This document shows, piece after piece, positions 43,396 to 51,554 of a DNA stretch of 64,000 bases; position 1 is the first letter of the stretch; each line of letters opens with the position of its first letter. This stretch comes from Bacillus sp. Marseille-Q3570 (GTDB lineage Bacteria > Bacillota > Bacilli > Bacillales > Fictibacillaceae). The notes under the pieces were generated by a model. It made no database searches, was not told the origin of the DNA, and worked only from the letters and a program-made list of their open reading frames with translations. The DNA is taken from positions 1 to 64,000 of the forward strand of contig NZ_CAMGYZ010000001.1 in the NCBI RefSeq assembly GCF_946151055.1, in the 5' to 3' direction. The translations under genes and the position numbers were made by a program.

Positions 43396-43983
43396 ATGAG
43401 AATCTATACACGCACAGGTGATAAAGGACAAACAAGTCTTATTGGCGGTAGAGTCGATAAGGACGATGTCAGAGTTGAAGCCTACGGGACGGTTGATGAA
43501 GTGAATTGTTTTGTCGGACAAGCGATGACAGAACTGGATCCATCATTATTTCAAGATGTTCTGGATGACCTTGAGAAAATCCAGCATGAATTGTTTGATT
43601 GCGGTGGCGACTTATCAAACGTTTCGAAAAAGAGGGAACTCAAACTGGCTAAGGATGCAATCACATACCTTGAAGAAAAAATCGATTCATTCATTGAAGA
43701 AGCCCCTGAATTGGAACGTTTCATCCTGCCCGGCGGATCAAAACCTGCTGCCACAATCCATATCGCACGTACAGTGACAAGACGGGCAGAGCGATTGGTG
43801 GTGCGTTTGATGAAAACAGAACAAGAGGTTCCAAGTATACCACTGCAATTCTTGAACAGGTTATCAGATTACTTTTTTGCACTTGGACGAGTCATCAATT
43901 TCCGTTTGAATGTCAATGACGTAGAGTACGTCCGAAGTGCGAAGGTCTTTAAAAAAGGGAAGCGCAAGAGTGAGGAGACATGA
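43396..43983 (+). CDS. Cob(I)alamin adenosyltransferase, PduO type
   Basis: The 195-residue protein has the PduO-type motifs MRIYTRTGDKGQTSLIGGRVDKDD, EAYGTVDEVNCFVGQA, FILPGGSKPAATIHIARTVTRRAERLV and LNRLSDYFFALGRVINF. It transfers the adenosyl group from ATP to the cobalt of cob(I)alamin. AGGAGGAG is before ATG 43396. Its end overlaps the next gene by 4 bases. Confidence 0.93.
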   Translation: MRIYTRTGDKGQTSLIGGRVDKDDVRVEAYGTVDEVNCFVGQAMTELDPSLFQDVLDDLEKIQHELFDCGGDLSNVSKKRELKLAKDAITYLEEKIDSFIEEAPELERFILPGGSKPAATIHIARTVTRRAERLVVRLMKTEQEVPSIPLQFLNRLSDYFFALGRVINFRLNVNDVEYVRSAKVFKKGKRKSEET

Positions 43984-44471
43984 CCAGCAAGAAAATCAGC
44001 TTGATAGCATTATTCACAGCCTTAACCGTTGCTGGTGCATCTATCAAAGTACCAGCAATCATCGGAAGTATCGCTCTCGATGTTTTCCCTGCTTTGGTTA
44101 TTGCTATTTTGATTGGTAGCAGCTCCGGGGCAATGGTTGCTTGTTTTGGACATCTCATTTCAGCTTTATTTGGGGGTATGCCGTTAGGTCCGTTCCATGT
44201 CATGATTGCTTTCGAAATGGCATTCCTAGTATGGATTTTTTCAAAACTTTTCCATAATAGAAACAAGATTCTTGCTGGATTCATTTTTATAATTGGGAAT
44301 GCCCTTATTGCTCCGTTACCATTCATGTTCTTTATAGGTAAACCTTTTTATGTTTCCATCGTACCCTCCTTATTGATCGGTTCATTCATCAATATAGTGA
44401 TTGCATTCTTCCTTGCTCCTCGTTTGCAAGCCTTCTATGTCAATGTTAAACAACATGAGGCAGAACGATGA
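43980..44471 (+). CDS. ECF transporter S component, CblT-like (alpha-ribazole)
   Basis: The 163-residue membrane protein has five to six helices, VAGASIKVPAIIGSIALDVFPALVIAILIGSSSGAMVACFGHLISALFGGMPLGPFHVMIAFEMAFLVWIF, typical of small ECF S components. In Listeria and Geobacillus a transporter of this kind (CblT) works with the alpha-ribazole kinase CblS. The next gene looks like CblS, which supports that role. The energising EcfA/T genes must lie elsewhere. Confidence 0.75.
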   Translation: MTSKKISLIALFTALTVAGASIKVPAIIGSIALDVFPALVIAILIGSSSGAMVACFGHLISALFGGMPLGPFHVMIAFEMAFLVWIFSKLFHNRNKILAGFIFIIGNALIAPLPFMFFIGKPFYVSIVPSLLIGSFINIVIAFFLAPRLQAFYVNVKQHEAER

Positions 44472-45178
44472 GAAACGCAATCATCATCCCTTTTGATAAA
44501 GATGAAAAGCTGATCATCACAAGTGATAATAGTGGAGCGATAGGCGAAAAAGAAATGGATGCGGTAAAGGTTGGTTATGATATCGTCTCGTATTACTCGT
44601 TTCGAGTGGCTGTGATGGAATGTATGGCTGCGGGAGGAACCCCGATATCAGTACTATTACATAACTTTTGTGGTGATGAAGAATGGGGAGACCTTGTAAA
44701 AGGGATTGAGAACGGATTATCAGAATTAGATATGGAGCATATACCAGTCAGCGGCAGTACAGAAAGTAATTTTCCAATGGATCAGTCAGCCATTGGACTT
44801 GTTGTAATAGGTAAAGGTAATCCTTCACAAAGCTTGTTGATTGATGGTTACGAAGCAGCTGTTATCGGGAGTCCTTTAGTTGGACCTGAAGTGATAGCGC
44901 AACACCAAAAGATTGCTTCACTTCCTATTTTCAAAAGGCTCCTGCAATTAGACGGCGTTTCCGTTTGGCCAGTTGGATCCAAAGGGATCTTGTACGAATT
45001 GAAACAAATCAATTCCAAATGGGAAGTACAGCCAAATGAACACGAAGACTCTGATATTGATTTGGGCAAACCTGCAGGACCATCAACATGCTTCATCGCA
45101 ACGTATCCCTCAGAACTTAGGAATACCATAATAGACATAACCGGAAGCTTATACCATCCATTAAATCTAATAACCTGA
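44468..45178 (+). CDS. CblS-like alpha-ribazole kinase (PurM/AIRS-like fold)
   Basis: The 236-residue product resembles the N-terminal half of AIR synthase-type ATP-binding proteins: IIPFDKDEKLIITSDNSGAIGEKEMDAVKVGYDIVSYYSFRVAVMECMAAGGTPISVLLHNFCGDEEW and VSGSTESNFPMDQSAIGLVVIG. In Listeria and Geobacillus a kinase of this sort (CblS) makes alpha-ribazole phosphate. It overlaps the CblT-like gene by 4 bases. The role is inferred from fold and context. Confidence 0.72.
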   Translation: MRNAIIIPFDKDEKLIITSDNSGAIGEKEMDAVKVGYDIVSYYSFRVAVMECMAAGGTPISVLLHNFCGDEEWGDLVKGIENGLSELDMEHIPVSGSTESNFPMDQSAIGLVVIGKGNPSQSLLIDGYEAAVIGSPLVGPEVIAQHQKIASLPIFKRLLQLDGVSVWPVGSKGILYELKQINSKWEVQPNEHEDSDIDLGKPAGPSTCFIATYPSELRNTIIDITGSLYHPLNLIT

Positions 45179-45207
45179 ATCATTTGTAACGAATGGTTCA
45201 GGTTTTT
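45174..45207 (+). terminator. Terminator of the cobalamin operon
   Basis: CCTGAATCATT (45174-45184) pairs with AATGGTTCAGG, followed by TTTTTG. Confidence 0.85.
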
Positions 45208-45549
45208 GTATTCCAAATTTTCCCTTAAGAATAAAGCGAAATTTACTCCCAATCAAAACATTGTCATTTAATAAATCTCAAACCACTTATCAGGAAATTC
45301 ACTTCTTTTATTAAAACGAAGCTATCGGACATTCTTTTTAGCCGAAGTGATTGCTCTATTCCTCTTGTTCATTCCATTAATTTTGTTATTTTGGCTGGCT
45401 TAAAAGCGGAAAAATAAAGGAACAAGGTTATGGCTAGCATAATGCCATCACTCTTTGAATAAGAAATGAATACAATAGTATAAGCTATAAATAATATCAG
45501 CAATTACCGGTTATTTTAAATAGGACAAGAAAACGACAAAAGGAGATGG
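45208..45549. other. Gene-free gap before YkuK
   Basis: A frame at about 45330-45403 encodes a hydrophobic stretch (FFLAEVIALFLLFIPLILLFWLA, then TAA) but has no ATG, GTG or TTG with a ribosome binding site, so it looks like a broken remnant of a small membrane peptide. Nothing else coding was seen. Confidence 0.4.
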
Positions 45550-46098
45550 ATGCAAATGAATGGCAGTTTCTTTGCAGACCAGCCAATGACGTTTAAAAAC
45601 TTGACATACTCCCATTTGACCTTTGAAGAGGTATTCAATCATATTGTAACCTTTATGAAAACGGAGCCGATGGGTAACTATAAGCTGATGATCGGAACAG
45701 ATTCCCATGTTTATCAAAATGAAACGATATTCATTACAGGTTTGGTCATTCAAAGAGTTGGGAGAGGGGCATGGGCTTGTTATCGGAAATTACGATACCC
45801 AGAAGCAATCCGTAACCTGCATCAGAAGATTTCAATTGAAACGTCACTGACAGAGGAAGTAGCGTATCTTTTCAATGAATCTTTAAAAAATAAATTAGTC
45901 CAAATCGTTTTACCACATGTGTATAAAGGATCAAGCTTCTGCATGGAAGGACACCTTGATATAGGAAAAGGAAAGCGTAACAAAACGAGGGAATTTGTTG
46001 CAGAAATGGTAGCAAGAATTGAAGCTCACGGCATTGAAGCGAAAATCAAACCAGAATCCCTTGTAGCATCAAGTTATGCAAACCGGTATACCAAATAG
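45550..46098 (+). CDS. YkuK-like ribonuclease H fold protein
   Basis: The 182-residue product matches B. subtilis YkuK: LTFEEVFNHIVTFMKTEPMGNYKLMIGTDSHVYQNETIFITGLVIQRVGRGAWACYRK with the first acid (D of IGTDSH), EVAYLFNE and VHVDIGKGKRNKTRE-like LDIGKGKRNKTREFVAEMVARIEAHG. The family has an RNase H-like fold of unknown role. The start is ATG 45550 or ATG 45556, the latter 10 bases after AAGGAG. Confidence 0.85.
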   Translation: MQMNGSFFADQPMTFKNLTYSHLTFEEVFNHIVTFMKTEPMGNYKLMIGTDSHVYQNETIFITGLVIQRVGRGAWACYRKLRYPEAIRNLHQKISIETSLTEEVAYLFNESLKNKLVQIVLPHVYKGSSFCMEGHLDIGKGKRNKTREFVAEMVARIEAHGIEAKIKPESLVASSYANRYTK

Positions 46099-46139
46099 AT
46101 ATTATTTGTACAGAAAAATAATTTAATGTTTTTCAAACA

Positions 46140-46172
46140 AAACAGGTTCGATTCAACGAAGCTGTTTTTTAT
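46140..46172 (+). terminator. Intrinsic terminator after YkuK
   Basis: ACAGGTTCG pairs with CGAAGCTGT around ATTCAA, followed by a T-rich run. Confidence 0.75.
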
Positions 46173-46322
46173 TTTTCAGCAAGAGTCCAAATGCCTATGA
46201 TTGCGGCATTTTCGTCTAAAAACAACCTTCCAATATTTGTCGAAAAATAAATCTATCTTTTTTCATTTTTCAAGATTATACTATTCTAGAATTTACTACT
46301 ATTTTTAGGGGGAAAGATTGAG

Positions 46323-47465
46323 TTGAAGCGTTTCTTGATAGCATTTTTCATTACAGTAATTTGTGTTGTGACTTTACCTTTTAACGCTTCTGCTGAACCA
46401 GCAGAGAAAGAGCTTCAGAGCTATTTGAATGAAATTGGATGGACGAAGGAAGAGATAACGGAATATCTTGATTTCCATGATTATACTTTAGAAGATTTTG
46501 AAAACATGGATGATCTAAAAGACTTCCTTGGGCCTGTTTTGACAGTTGACATCATGAATGAATTGATTGAAGAGTATGGATTGACGCTTAAAGAAGCAAC
46601 GGAATTACTTGTTTCAAACGGTGAATTGGAAGAAGGGGAAAGCATTCTGGATGTATACACGTTCAGAGATGATCTCGATAGTGATCTTTACTTCTACTCG
46701 TTAACACCGATTACAGATGAAACGTTGGTTGAGTTGCTTGATCAATACAATATGACGTTGGAAGAATTGGAAGCACTTTTAGCAGAAAATGATGATGAAC
46801 TTGCTAACTATGAAACGATTGAAGATCTTGAATTCATGCTGGATTTCTATATCAATGGTCCTGAGATTGATATGACAGAGTTTGATGATCTTCTTAATCA
46901 AATTGGCTTCACAGATGAAGAGTTCGAAAAGTTATGGAGTCATTTCGAAACATTGAATTATGAGGATCCAACTTTTCTAGTAAGATTGGACAACCTTGCC
47001 AATCGAATGATGGCTTTTGAAGAGTTTGATACAGCGACTGAATTGAGTGCAGAACAGATTGCTGAACTTCTGGATATTTTTAATGAATTGCTCGATTTAT
47101 TTGAACTTGATGTTAAGTTTTATCTCGTAAAAGGGGATGAAATCAGAGCAATTTCATTAACTGCATTGATGGCCCTGGAAGACGCCCAAGGGTATGACCT
47201 GAAAATCGAACTTTACAATAAGCAAGGAGAACTTCTTGCTGATTTCCTTTTCACGGCAGAGATGTTCGGATCAGAGTTTGTAAAAGAAGTAGGCAGTGAT
47301 TTGAAACAGACAGAAAAAGTCGTCCAGAAGCCGGTGGCCAAAACAGTAAAAGGTGCAAAATTACCGAAAACGGCTTCACATTATATAGAGAATACAGCTG
47401 CTGGTATTTTGGCAGCAATGTTCGGCTTCATTTTATACCGACGAATCAAAGTGAGAAACGTATAA
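46323..47465 (+). CDS. Acidic LPXTA-anchored surface protein
   Basis: The 380-residue protein has a signal peptide (FLIAFFITVICVVTLPFNASA), then several repeated acidic modules with a pattern like TLEELEALL..., DDLxDFL, for example WTKEEITEYLDFHDYTLEDFENMDDLKDFL and MTLEELEALLAENDDELANYETIEDLEFML. Near the end, at about 347-351, is LPKTA, followed by a hydrophobic stretch and RRIKVRNV, the form of a sortase signal with A in place of the usual G. The adjacent sortase gene makes it the likely substrate. TTG start after AGGGGG. Confidence 0.85.
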   Translation: MKRFLIAFFITVICVVTLPFNASAEPAEKELQSYLNEIGWTKEEITEYLDFHDYTLEDFENMDDLKDFLGPVLTVDIMNELIEEYGLTLKEATELLVSNGELEEGESILDVYTFRDDLDSDLYFYSLTPITDETLVELLDQYNMTLEELEALLAENDDELANYETIEDLEFMLDFYINGPEIDMTEFDDLLNQIGFTDEEFEKLWSHFETLNYEDPTFLVRLDNLANRMMAFEEFDTATELSAEQIAELLDIFNELLDLFELDVKFYLVKGDEIRAISLTALMALEDAQGYDLKIELYNKQGELLADFLFTAEMFGSEFVKEVGSDLKQTEKVVQKPVAKTVKGAKLPKTASHYIENTAAGILAAMFGFILYRRIKVRNV

Positions 47466-48122
47466 ATGAGAAAGATAAAAAGAGGAAGAATCAAGGAATT
47501 GGTTCTTCTTTCCCTATGTAGTGGACTGATTGTAGGTGGTCTCTGGTTCTCAAGTACAAATGCCTTCAAGTTTTTGAAAGGATACTTGTTATTTAAAACC
47601 GGACAAGTTTCAACCGTAGAAGCTTCTCTATACAACAAAACTCAAAAGAAAGAAACCGAGTCAGAACAGGTAGAAAAAGAGAATCCACCACTTTATCCTG
47701 AGAGACCTGAAAAAGGTGAACGGATTGGAGAGTTGGTCATACCGAAGCTTGAGGCTGCTTTACCTATTTATCATGGAACGGATGAAGATGAATTGGAAAA
47801 TGGTGTCGGCCATTTTGCAGGAAGTGTTCTACCCGGTGAAAATGATAATGCTGTGCTGGCTGGTCATCGTGATACTGTCTTTCGAAAACTTGGCGAAGTC
47901 GGAGTAAACGACATTCTTATTGTTAAGACTATAGCTGGCGAATTCACATACAAAGTTCGTAAGGTGCGTATAGTGGATGAAGATGATCGTACTGTCATAG
48001 TCCCAAAACCGAGAGCAACACTAACAGTTTCCACTTGCTATCCATTTGATTTTATCGGTACTGCCCCAGAACGATATGTGCTGATAGCTGAATTGAAAAA
48101 AAATTCATCCCGAAGCCGTTGA
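47466..48122 (+). CDS. Class D-like sortase
   Basis: The 218-residue product has an N-terminal membrane anchor (LVLLSLCSGLIVGGLWF), a Glu/Lys-rich linker and the sortase barrel: IGELVIPKLEAALPIYHGTDEDELENGVGHFAGSVLPGENDNAVLAGHRDT with the catalytic His, LTVSTCYPF with Cys and ERYVLIAEL with Arg. It would attach the LPXTA protein encoded directly before it. Its start abuts that gene's stop, which shows they form a dedicated pair. Confidence 0.9.
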   Translation: MRKIKRGRIKELVLLSLCSGLIVGGLWFSSTNAFKFLKGYLLFKTGQVSTVEASLYNKTQKKETESEQVEKENPPLYPERPEKGERIGELVIPKLEAALPIYHGTDEDELENGVGHFAGSVLPGENDNAVLAGHRDTVFRKLGEVGVNDILIVKTIAGEFTYKVRKVRIVDEDDRTVIVPKPRATLTVSTCYPFDFIGTAPERYVLIAELKKNSSRSR

Positions 48123-48142
48123 CAATGTTCGACGGCTTTTTT
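48112..48142 (+). terminator. Intrinsic terminator after the sortase
   Basis: GAAGCCGTTGA (48112-48122, the last bases of the gene) pairs with TCGACGGC, then TTTTTT. Its 5' arm overlaps the gene end. Confidence 0.75.
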
Positions 48143-48332
48143 ATTCCGATTTTCATAAGCAATAGGTCCTACTATGAATTGTCAGAATACCTTTAATTTT
48201 AAAATAATGGTTCTTTTAAACTATTTTGGAAATTAGTGATATCGCTCTATTTTTCCAAATCTTTCTTTAAAGTATAATTGAACCAAGTGTAAAAGGGTAT
48301 TTTTTCCTAGACAAAATTTTCACTTTAACACG

Positions 48333-48446
48333 AAAGTCAAGTGAAGGATAAAAGGCAAACCCGTACGAAAGTCGGGGACGCAAAGCCACGAATCTAAACC
48401 ATCACCAATGGCATGACCGTCGGGCTGCTCAAAAACACTTGGCTTT
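48333..48446 (+). ncRNA. c-di-GMP-I (GEMM) riboswitch
   Basis: The core GGCAAACCCGTACGAAAGTCGGGGACGCAAAGCC and AATCTAAACCATCACCAATGGCATGACCGTCGGGCTGC (about 48353-48428) has the order of the GEMM-I aptamer, including its GNRA tetraloop and receptor. An 11-bp outer stem closes it (AAAGTCAAGTG 48333-48343 with CACTTGGCTTT 48436-48446), with a T-rich run 6 bases beyond. The start codon lies 155 bases downstream. Whether binding turns expression on or off cannot be told by eye. Confidence 0.88.
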
Positions 48447-48601
48447 TTATGTCTTTTTTTGTAGACGTGATTTCTGCTCGGTAACCGCAAGCCTATTACT
48501 TGTTCATTTTGAGGTATTGCCTAATCGCTTCTATGCTGGAATTCGAAGATTTCGCTATATAAGCGTACATATAGATTCTATTACATTTTAAGGAGGTCCA
48601 A

Positions 48602-50239
48602 ATGCGCATCGGTGAACTTTTGATCATGAATGGTTTGATAACCGAAGAACAACTGGAAAAATCACTCCAATTACAGAAACATTCATTTAAGAAAATCGGT
48701 GAAATCCTTGTGGAAGAAGAGATGATTACAGAGCGTCAATTAGTAGAGGCATTGGAATTCCAACTAGGCATACCGGTAATCAATATGGATGAAGCTGCCC
48801 CAAGCCGTAACACCTTGCAGCTGATCCATGAATCGGTAGCTCGAAAGCACTGCATGGTACCAATTGAGCAAAAAGATGGAAGAGTGAAGGTCGCGATGAT
48901 CGATCCATTGAATCAAGAAGCGATCAAAGATGTTCAAGTGGCTTCTGGTATGGTTGTCCAACCATGTTTGGCTACACGTAGCGAATTGGAAATGGCGATA
49001 ATCGACCATTATGGTTTGTTGAATTCTGTGAAAGAATTATCCGAAATCATTGACTATGGATTACAACAAAATGCAACTGACATCCACCTTGATGCAGATA
49101 AAGAGGGTCTAGTGGTCAGGTATCGTATCAATCAGATGCTTGAAAAACAAAAGACCATTCCAAAGCAGCTGCAAGAGGCGGTTATCGCAAGAATCAAAAC
49201 CATTTCAAATATGGATACATCTGAACGAAAATTACCTCAAAGCGGATACATACATAAAGACTTTTATAACAATGACTTTGATATTCGTGTTTCAACAGTT
49301 CCCACTATTGATGGGGAAAGTGTTGTCCTAAGTTTATTGAAGCATTCGGAAGACTTTTTCAACTTGGAAGATTTCGGTTTTACCGATATGAACAAACAGA
49401 AATTAGAGGATTCGTTGGACAGAGGGAAAGGCTTGATCTTGATTGCAGGTCCAGCAGTCAGCGGAAAATCAACTCTGCTTTATTCGATATTGAACCATAT
49501 GAACATCGATAAGCGAAAAATCGTTTCTGTAGAAAATCCTGTGGAACGAAGGATAACTGGGGTCATGCAAGTAGAAGTTGATGAAGCATTAGGCTTCACA
49601 TTATCAAATGGACTGAGGACAATCTTGAATCAGGACCCTAATCTCGTCATGGTCAGCGATACTCCCGATTCAGAGACTGGTGAAGTTGCAACAAGGGTAG
49701 CTTTATCAGGCAGACTGGTTGTTGGATCGATTCACGGATATGATGCGATATATACGATCCGACGATTATTGGATATGGGAATAGAACCCTACCTGATCGC
49801 CTCCTCACTTTCATGTATTGTAGCCCAAAGACTCGTGCCACGTATATGTAAAAGGTGTGCAAAAAGTATGCCTGCTTCTGATGAAGAGTCGAAGCTTTTT
49901 GAGGCCCATGACTTGTTAGATTTAGAAGACCAAAAAGAAAAAAGCAAAATCGGTAATTTCCGATCCTTCGTTACTACGAATAAAAGCTCTAAAGTAGCAG
50001 TAATTCGTGGTGACGGTTGCAAGCTCTGTAACAATTCCGGTTATAAAGGATTCATCGGTGTCCATGAAGTCTTGACGATCGAAGATGGGCTTCGGGAACT
50101 GATCCTTCAAAAGAAACCGATTGAAGAATTCAAGGATTACCTTAAAGAAAATGAATTCAAAACAATGTTGTATGATGGCCTGTCAAAAGTACGAGCAGGT
50201 CTGACAACAGTTGAGGAAGTGCTGAAAGCAGTCAATTGA
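48602..50239 (+). CDS. PilB/GspE-like ATPase with MshEN domain
   Basis: Residues 1-145 form an MshEN domain with two c-di-GMP-binding-type repeats (RIGELLIMNGLITEEQLEKSLQLQ, KIGEILVEEEMITERQLVEALEFQ). Residues about 150-545 are a GspE/PilB-like ATPase with Walker A GPAVSGKST (283-291) and His378 in VVGSIHGYDA. Compared with PilB, the Asp box (VEDPVE) is VENPVE and the Walker B glutamate motif GEIRD is SDTPD, so catalysis may be weak. A C-terminal zinc motif CKRC...CKLC is kept. No pilin, PilC or PilT is nearby. It is under a c-di-GMP riboswitch and followed by a response regulator. Confidence 0.88.
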   Translation: MRIGELLIMNGLITEEQLEKSLQLQKHSFKKIGEILVEEEMITERQLVEALEFQLGIPVINMDEAAPSRNTLQLIHESVARKHCMVPIEQKDGRVKVAMIDPLNQEAIKDVQVASGMVVQPCLATRSELEMAIIDHYGLLNSVKELSEIIDYGLQQNATDIHLDADKEGLVVRYRINQMLEKQKTIPKQLQEAVIARIKTISNMDTSERKLPQSGYIHKDFYNNDFDIRVSTVPTIDGESVVLSLLKHSEDFFNLEDFGFTDMNKQKLEDSLDRGKGLILIAGPAVSGKSTLLYSILNHMNIDKRKIVSVENPVERRITGVMQVEVDEALGFTLSNGLRTILNQDPNLVMVSDTPDSETGEVATRVALSGRLVVGSIHGYDAIYTIRRLLDMGIEPYLIASSLSCIVAQRLVPRICKRCAKSMPASDEESKLFEAHDLLDLEDQKEKSKIGNFRSFVTTNKSSKVAVIRGDGCKLCNNSGYKGFIGVHEVLTIEDGLRELILQKKPIEEFKDYLKENEFKTMLYDGLSKVRAGLTTVEEVLKAVN

Positions 50240-50272
50240 AGTCTGCACGAATAAAATTCAGGGGGATTATAA

Positions 50273-51136
50273 ATGTCTTATACGTTTCTTGTAGTCGATG
50301 ATACCAGTTTCATGCGAAAAATGGCAGCTGATTGTCTGAAGCAATATGGCCATACGGTAGCTGGGGAGGCAGTCAATGGAAAAGAAGCTGTACATAAATA
50401 TAAAGCCATCCAGCCTCAAGTAGTCATGATGGACCTAACAATGCCGGAAATGAATGGCATTGAAGCCATCAAAGAAATTTTGAAGGTAGATGCTGAAGCA
50501 GTCATCCTTGTGTGTTCAGCCAGTAACCAGAAAGATATGATCCAGGAGGCTTTGGATGCAGGTGCAGTCGGATATTTGATGAAGCCTTTCAAACCGGATT
50601 ATATGAATGAAATCATCAAAAAATATGCTGAGCCCCATTTGAAGAGTGCAGAAGCTGAAATTTCCGAAGAAGCAGCTACAGCAGAGACATCAAGCAGGAA
50701 TACAAAAGAAACGGAGAAAGCTGAATCAGAGATTGCCGCCGCAGTCGAAACAGTGAAAGACGAAACAGATGAAGTGGATACGGAGGCGGCAGCCAGAGAA
50801 ACAGTTGCACAAACTGAGGAAGAAGTCACACTGCTTGTGGACCATAAGGCATCTCCAGAACGTGTGAATGAACCAAATCATGAAATAGCGAAACCAGCAC
50901 CAACCAGAAACAGTAAAATTAAATTTCTAACAAGTTATATGTGCAATTGGGAGGAAGAGGTGCAAGGTGAAACAAAGAGTTTTGCTTTCACGTATACAGA
51001 AAATGATCAGAACGTCTGTTTAGAAATGATCGATGCATCCAATGAAAAGCATTCCATCCGTCTATCTCTCGATGGTTTCCGTGATCTGTATGGGTGGCTT
51101 GAGCAGCGACTTGAAGAAGGTAAAAATCTGAGATAA
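50273..51136 (+). CDS. Response regulator with unknown C-terminal domain
   Basis: The 287-residue product has a CheY-like receiver (1-120) with acids D9/D10, phospho-acceptor Asp54 in VVMMDLTMPEMNG, Ser82 and Lys104 in YLMKPF. Then comes a long Glu/Ala/Thr linker (about 120-205) and a C-terminal module of about 75 residues (KIKFLTSYMCNWEEEVQGETKSFAFTYTENDQNVCLEMIDASNEKHSIRLSLDGFRDLYGWLEQRL) that I do not recognise. Its gene lies 33 bases after the MshEN ATPase. No sensor kinase is near. The tail could contact the ATPase or a surface appendage, but that is inference. Confidence 0.85.
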   Translation: MSYTFLVVDDTSFMRKMAADCLKQYGHTVAGEAVNGKEAVHKYKAIQPQVVMMDLTMPEMNGIEAIKEILKVDAEAVILVCSASNQKDMIQEALDAGAVGYLMKPFKPDYMNEIIKKYAEPHLKSAEAEISEEAATAETSSRNTKETEKAESEIAAAVETVKDETDEVDTEAAARETVAQTEEEVTLLVDHKASPERVNEPNHEIAKPAPTRNSKIKFLTSYMCNWEEEVQGETKSFAFTYTENDQNVCLEMIDASNEKHSIRLSLDGFRDLYGWLEQRLEEGKNLR

Positions 51137-51183
51137 TTCGCTTAGTTGGGGACGGTTCTCATGCTTCCTGAGCATGAGAGCCG

Positions 51184-51487
51184 TTTTTTTCTAAAAGATT
51201 GTTGCTTTTTCTTAAAAAAACACCTTGTGCATGTTGATTGGAGAGCAAGGTACGAAACCTCCAGCAGGCTCAACGGGACAAGTGAAACCATTCAATTTCG
51301 CAAGGCCACAAGCGGATTTACCTCATGCACTGCAGAAAGAAAGCATCCTTGGACCGAATTCAACGACTTTAAAGAAAACTTGGCGAGACCAAGCCTTTTG
51401 TTGGTCGAGCCTTAGTTGCCCTTATACTGAAGAAAGTATTTTATACTTTCTTTAAGTGCAAGAGCAACAAGGTTTGCAAAAACAGCC
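51184..51487 (+). repeat. Repeat family R1, long copy
   Basis: Begins TTTTTTTCTAAAAGATTGTTGCTTTTT and ends AAGAGCAACAAGGTTTGCAAAAACAGCC. The 3' core (from about 51361, CAACGACTTTAAAGAAAACTTGGCGAGACCAAGCC) is almost identical to that at 1650-1772; the middle differs. It fills the gap before the serine hydrolase gene. Confidence 0.8.
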
Positions 51488-51554
51488 TTTTGTAAAGGGC
51501 TTGCTTATTTATTGTAGAAGAGTAGGTAGACTGGTTATTCAGGAGGGGAAGCAA

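Noticed and set aside
51456-51554. N-terminal extension of the serine hydrolase
   Set aside because: The extra codons are the end of an R1 repeat; AGGAGGGG before GTG 51555 marks the real start.
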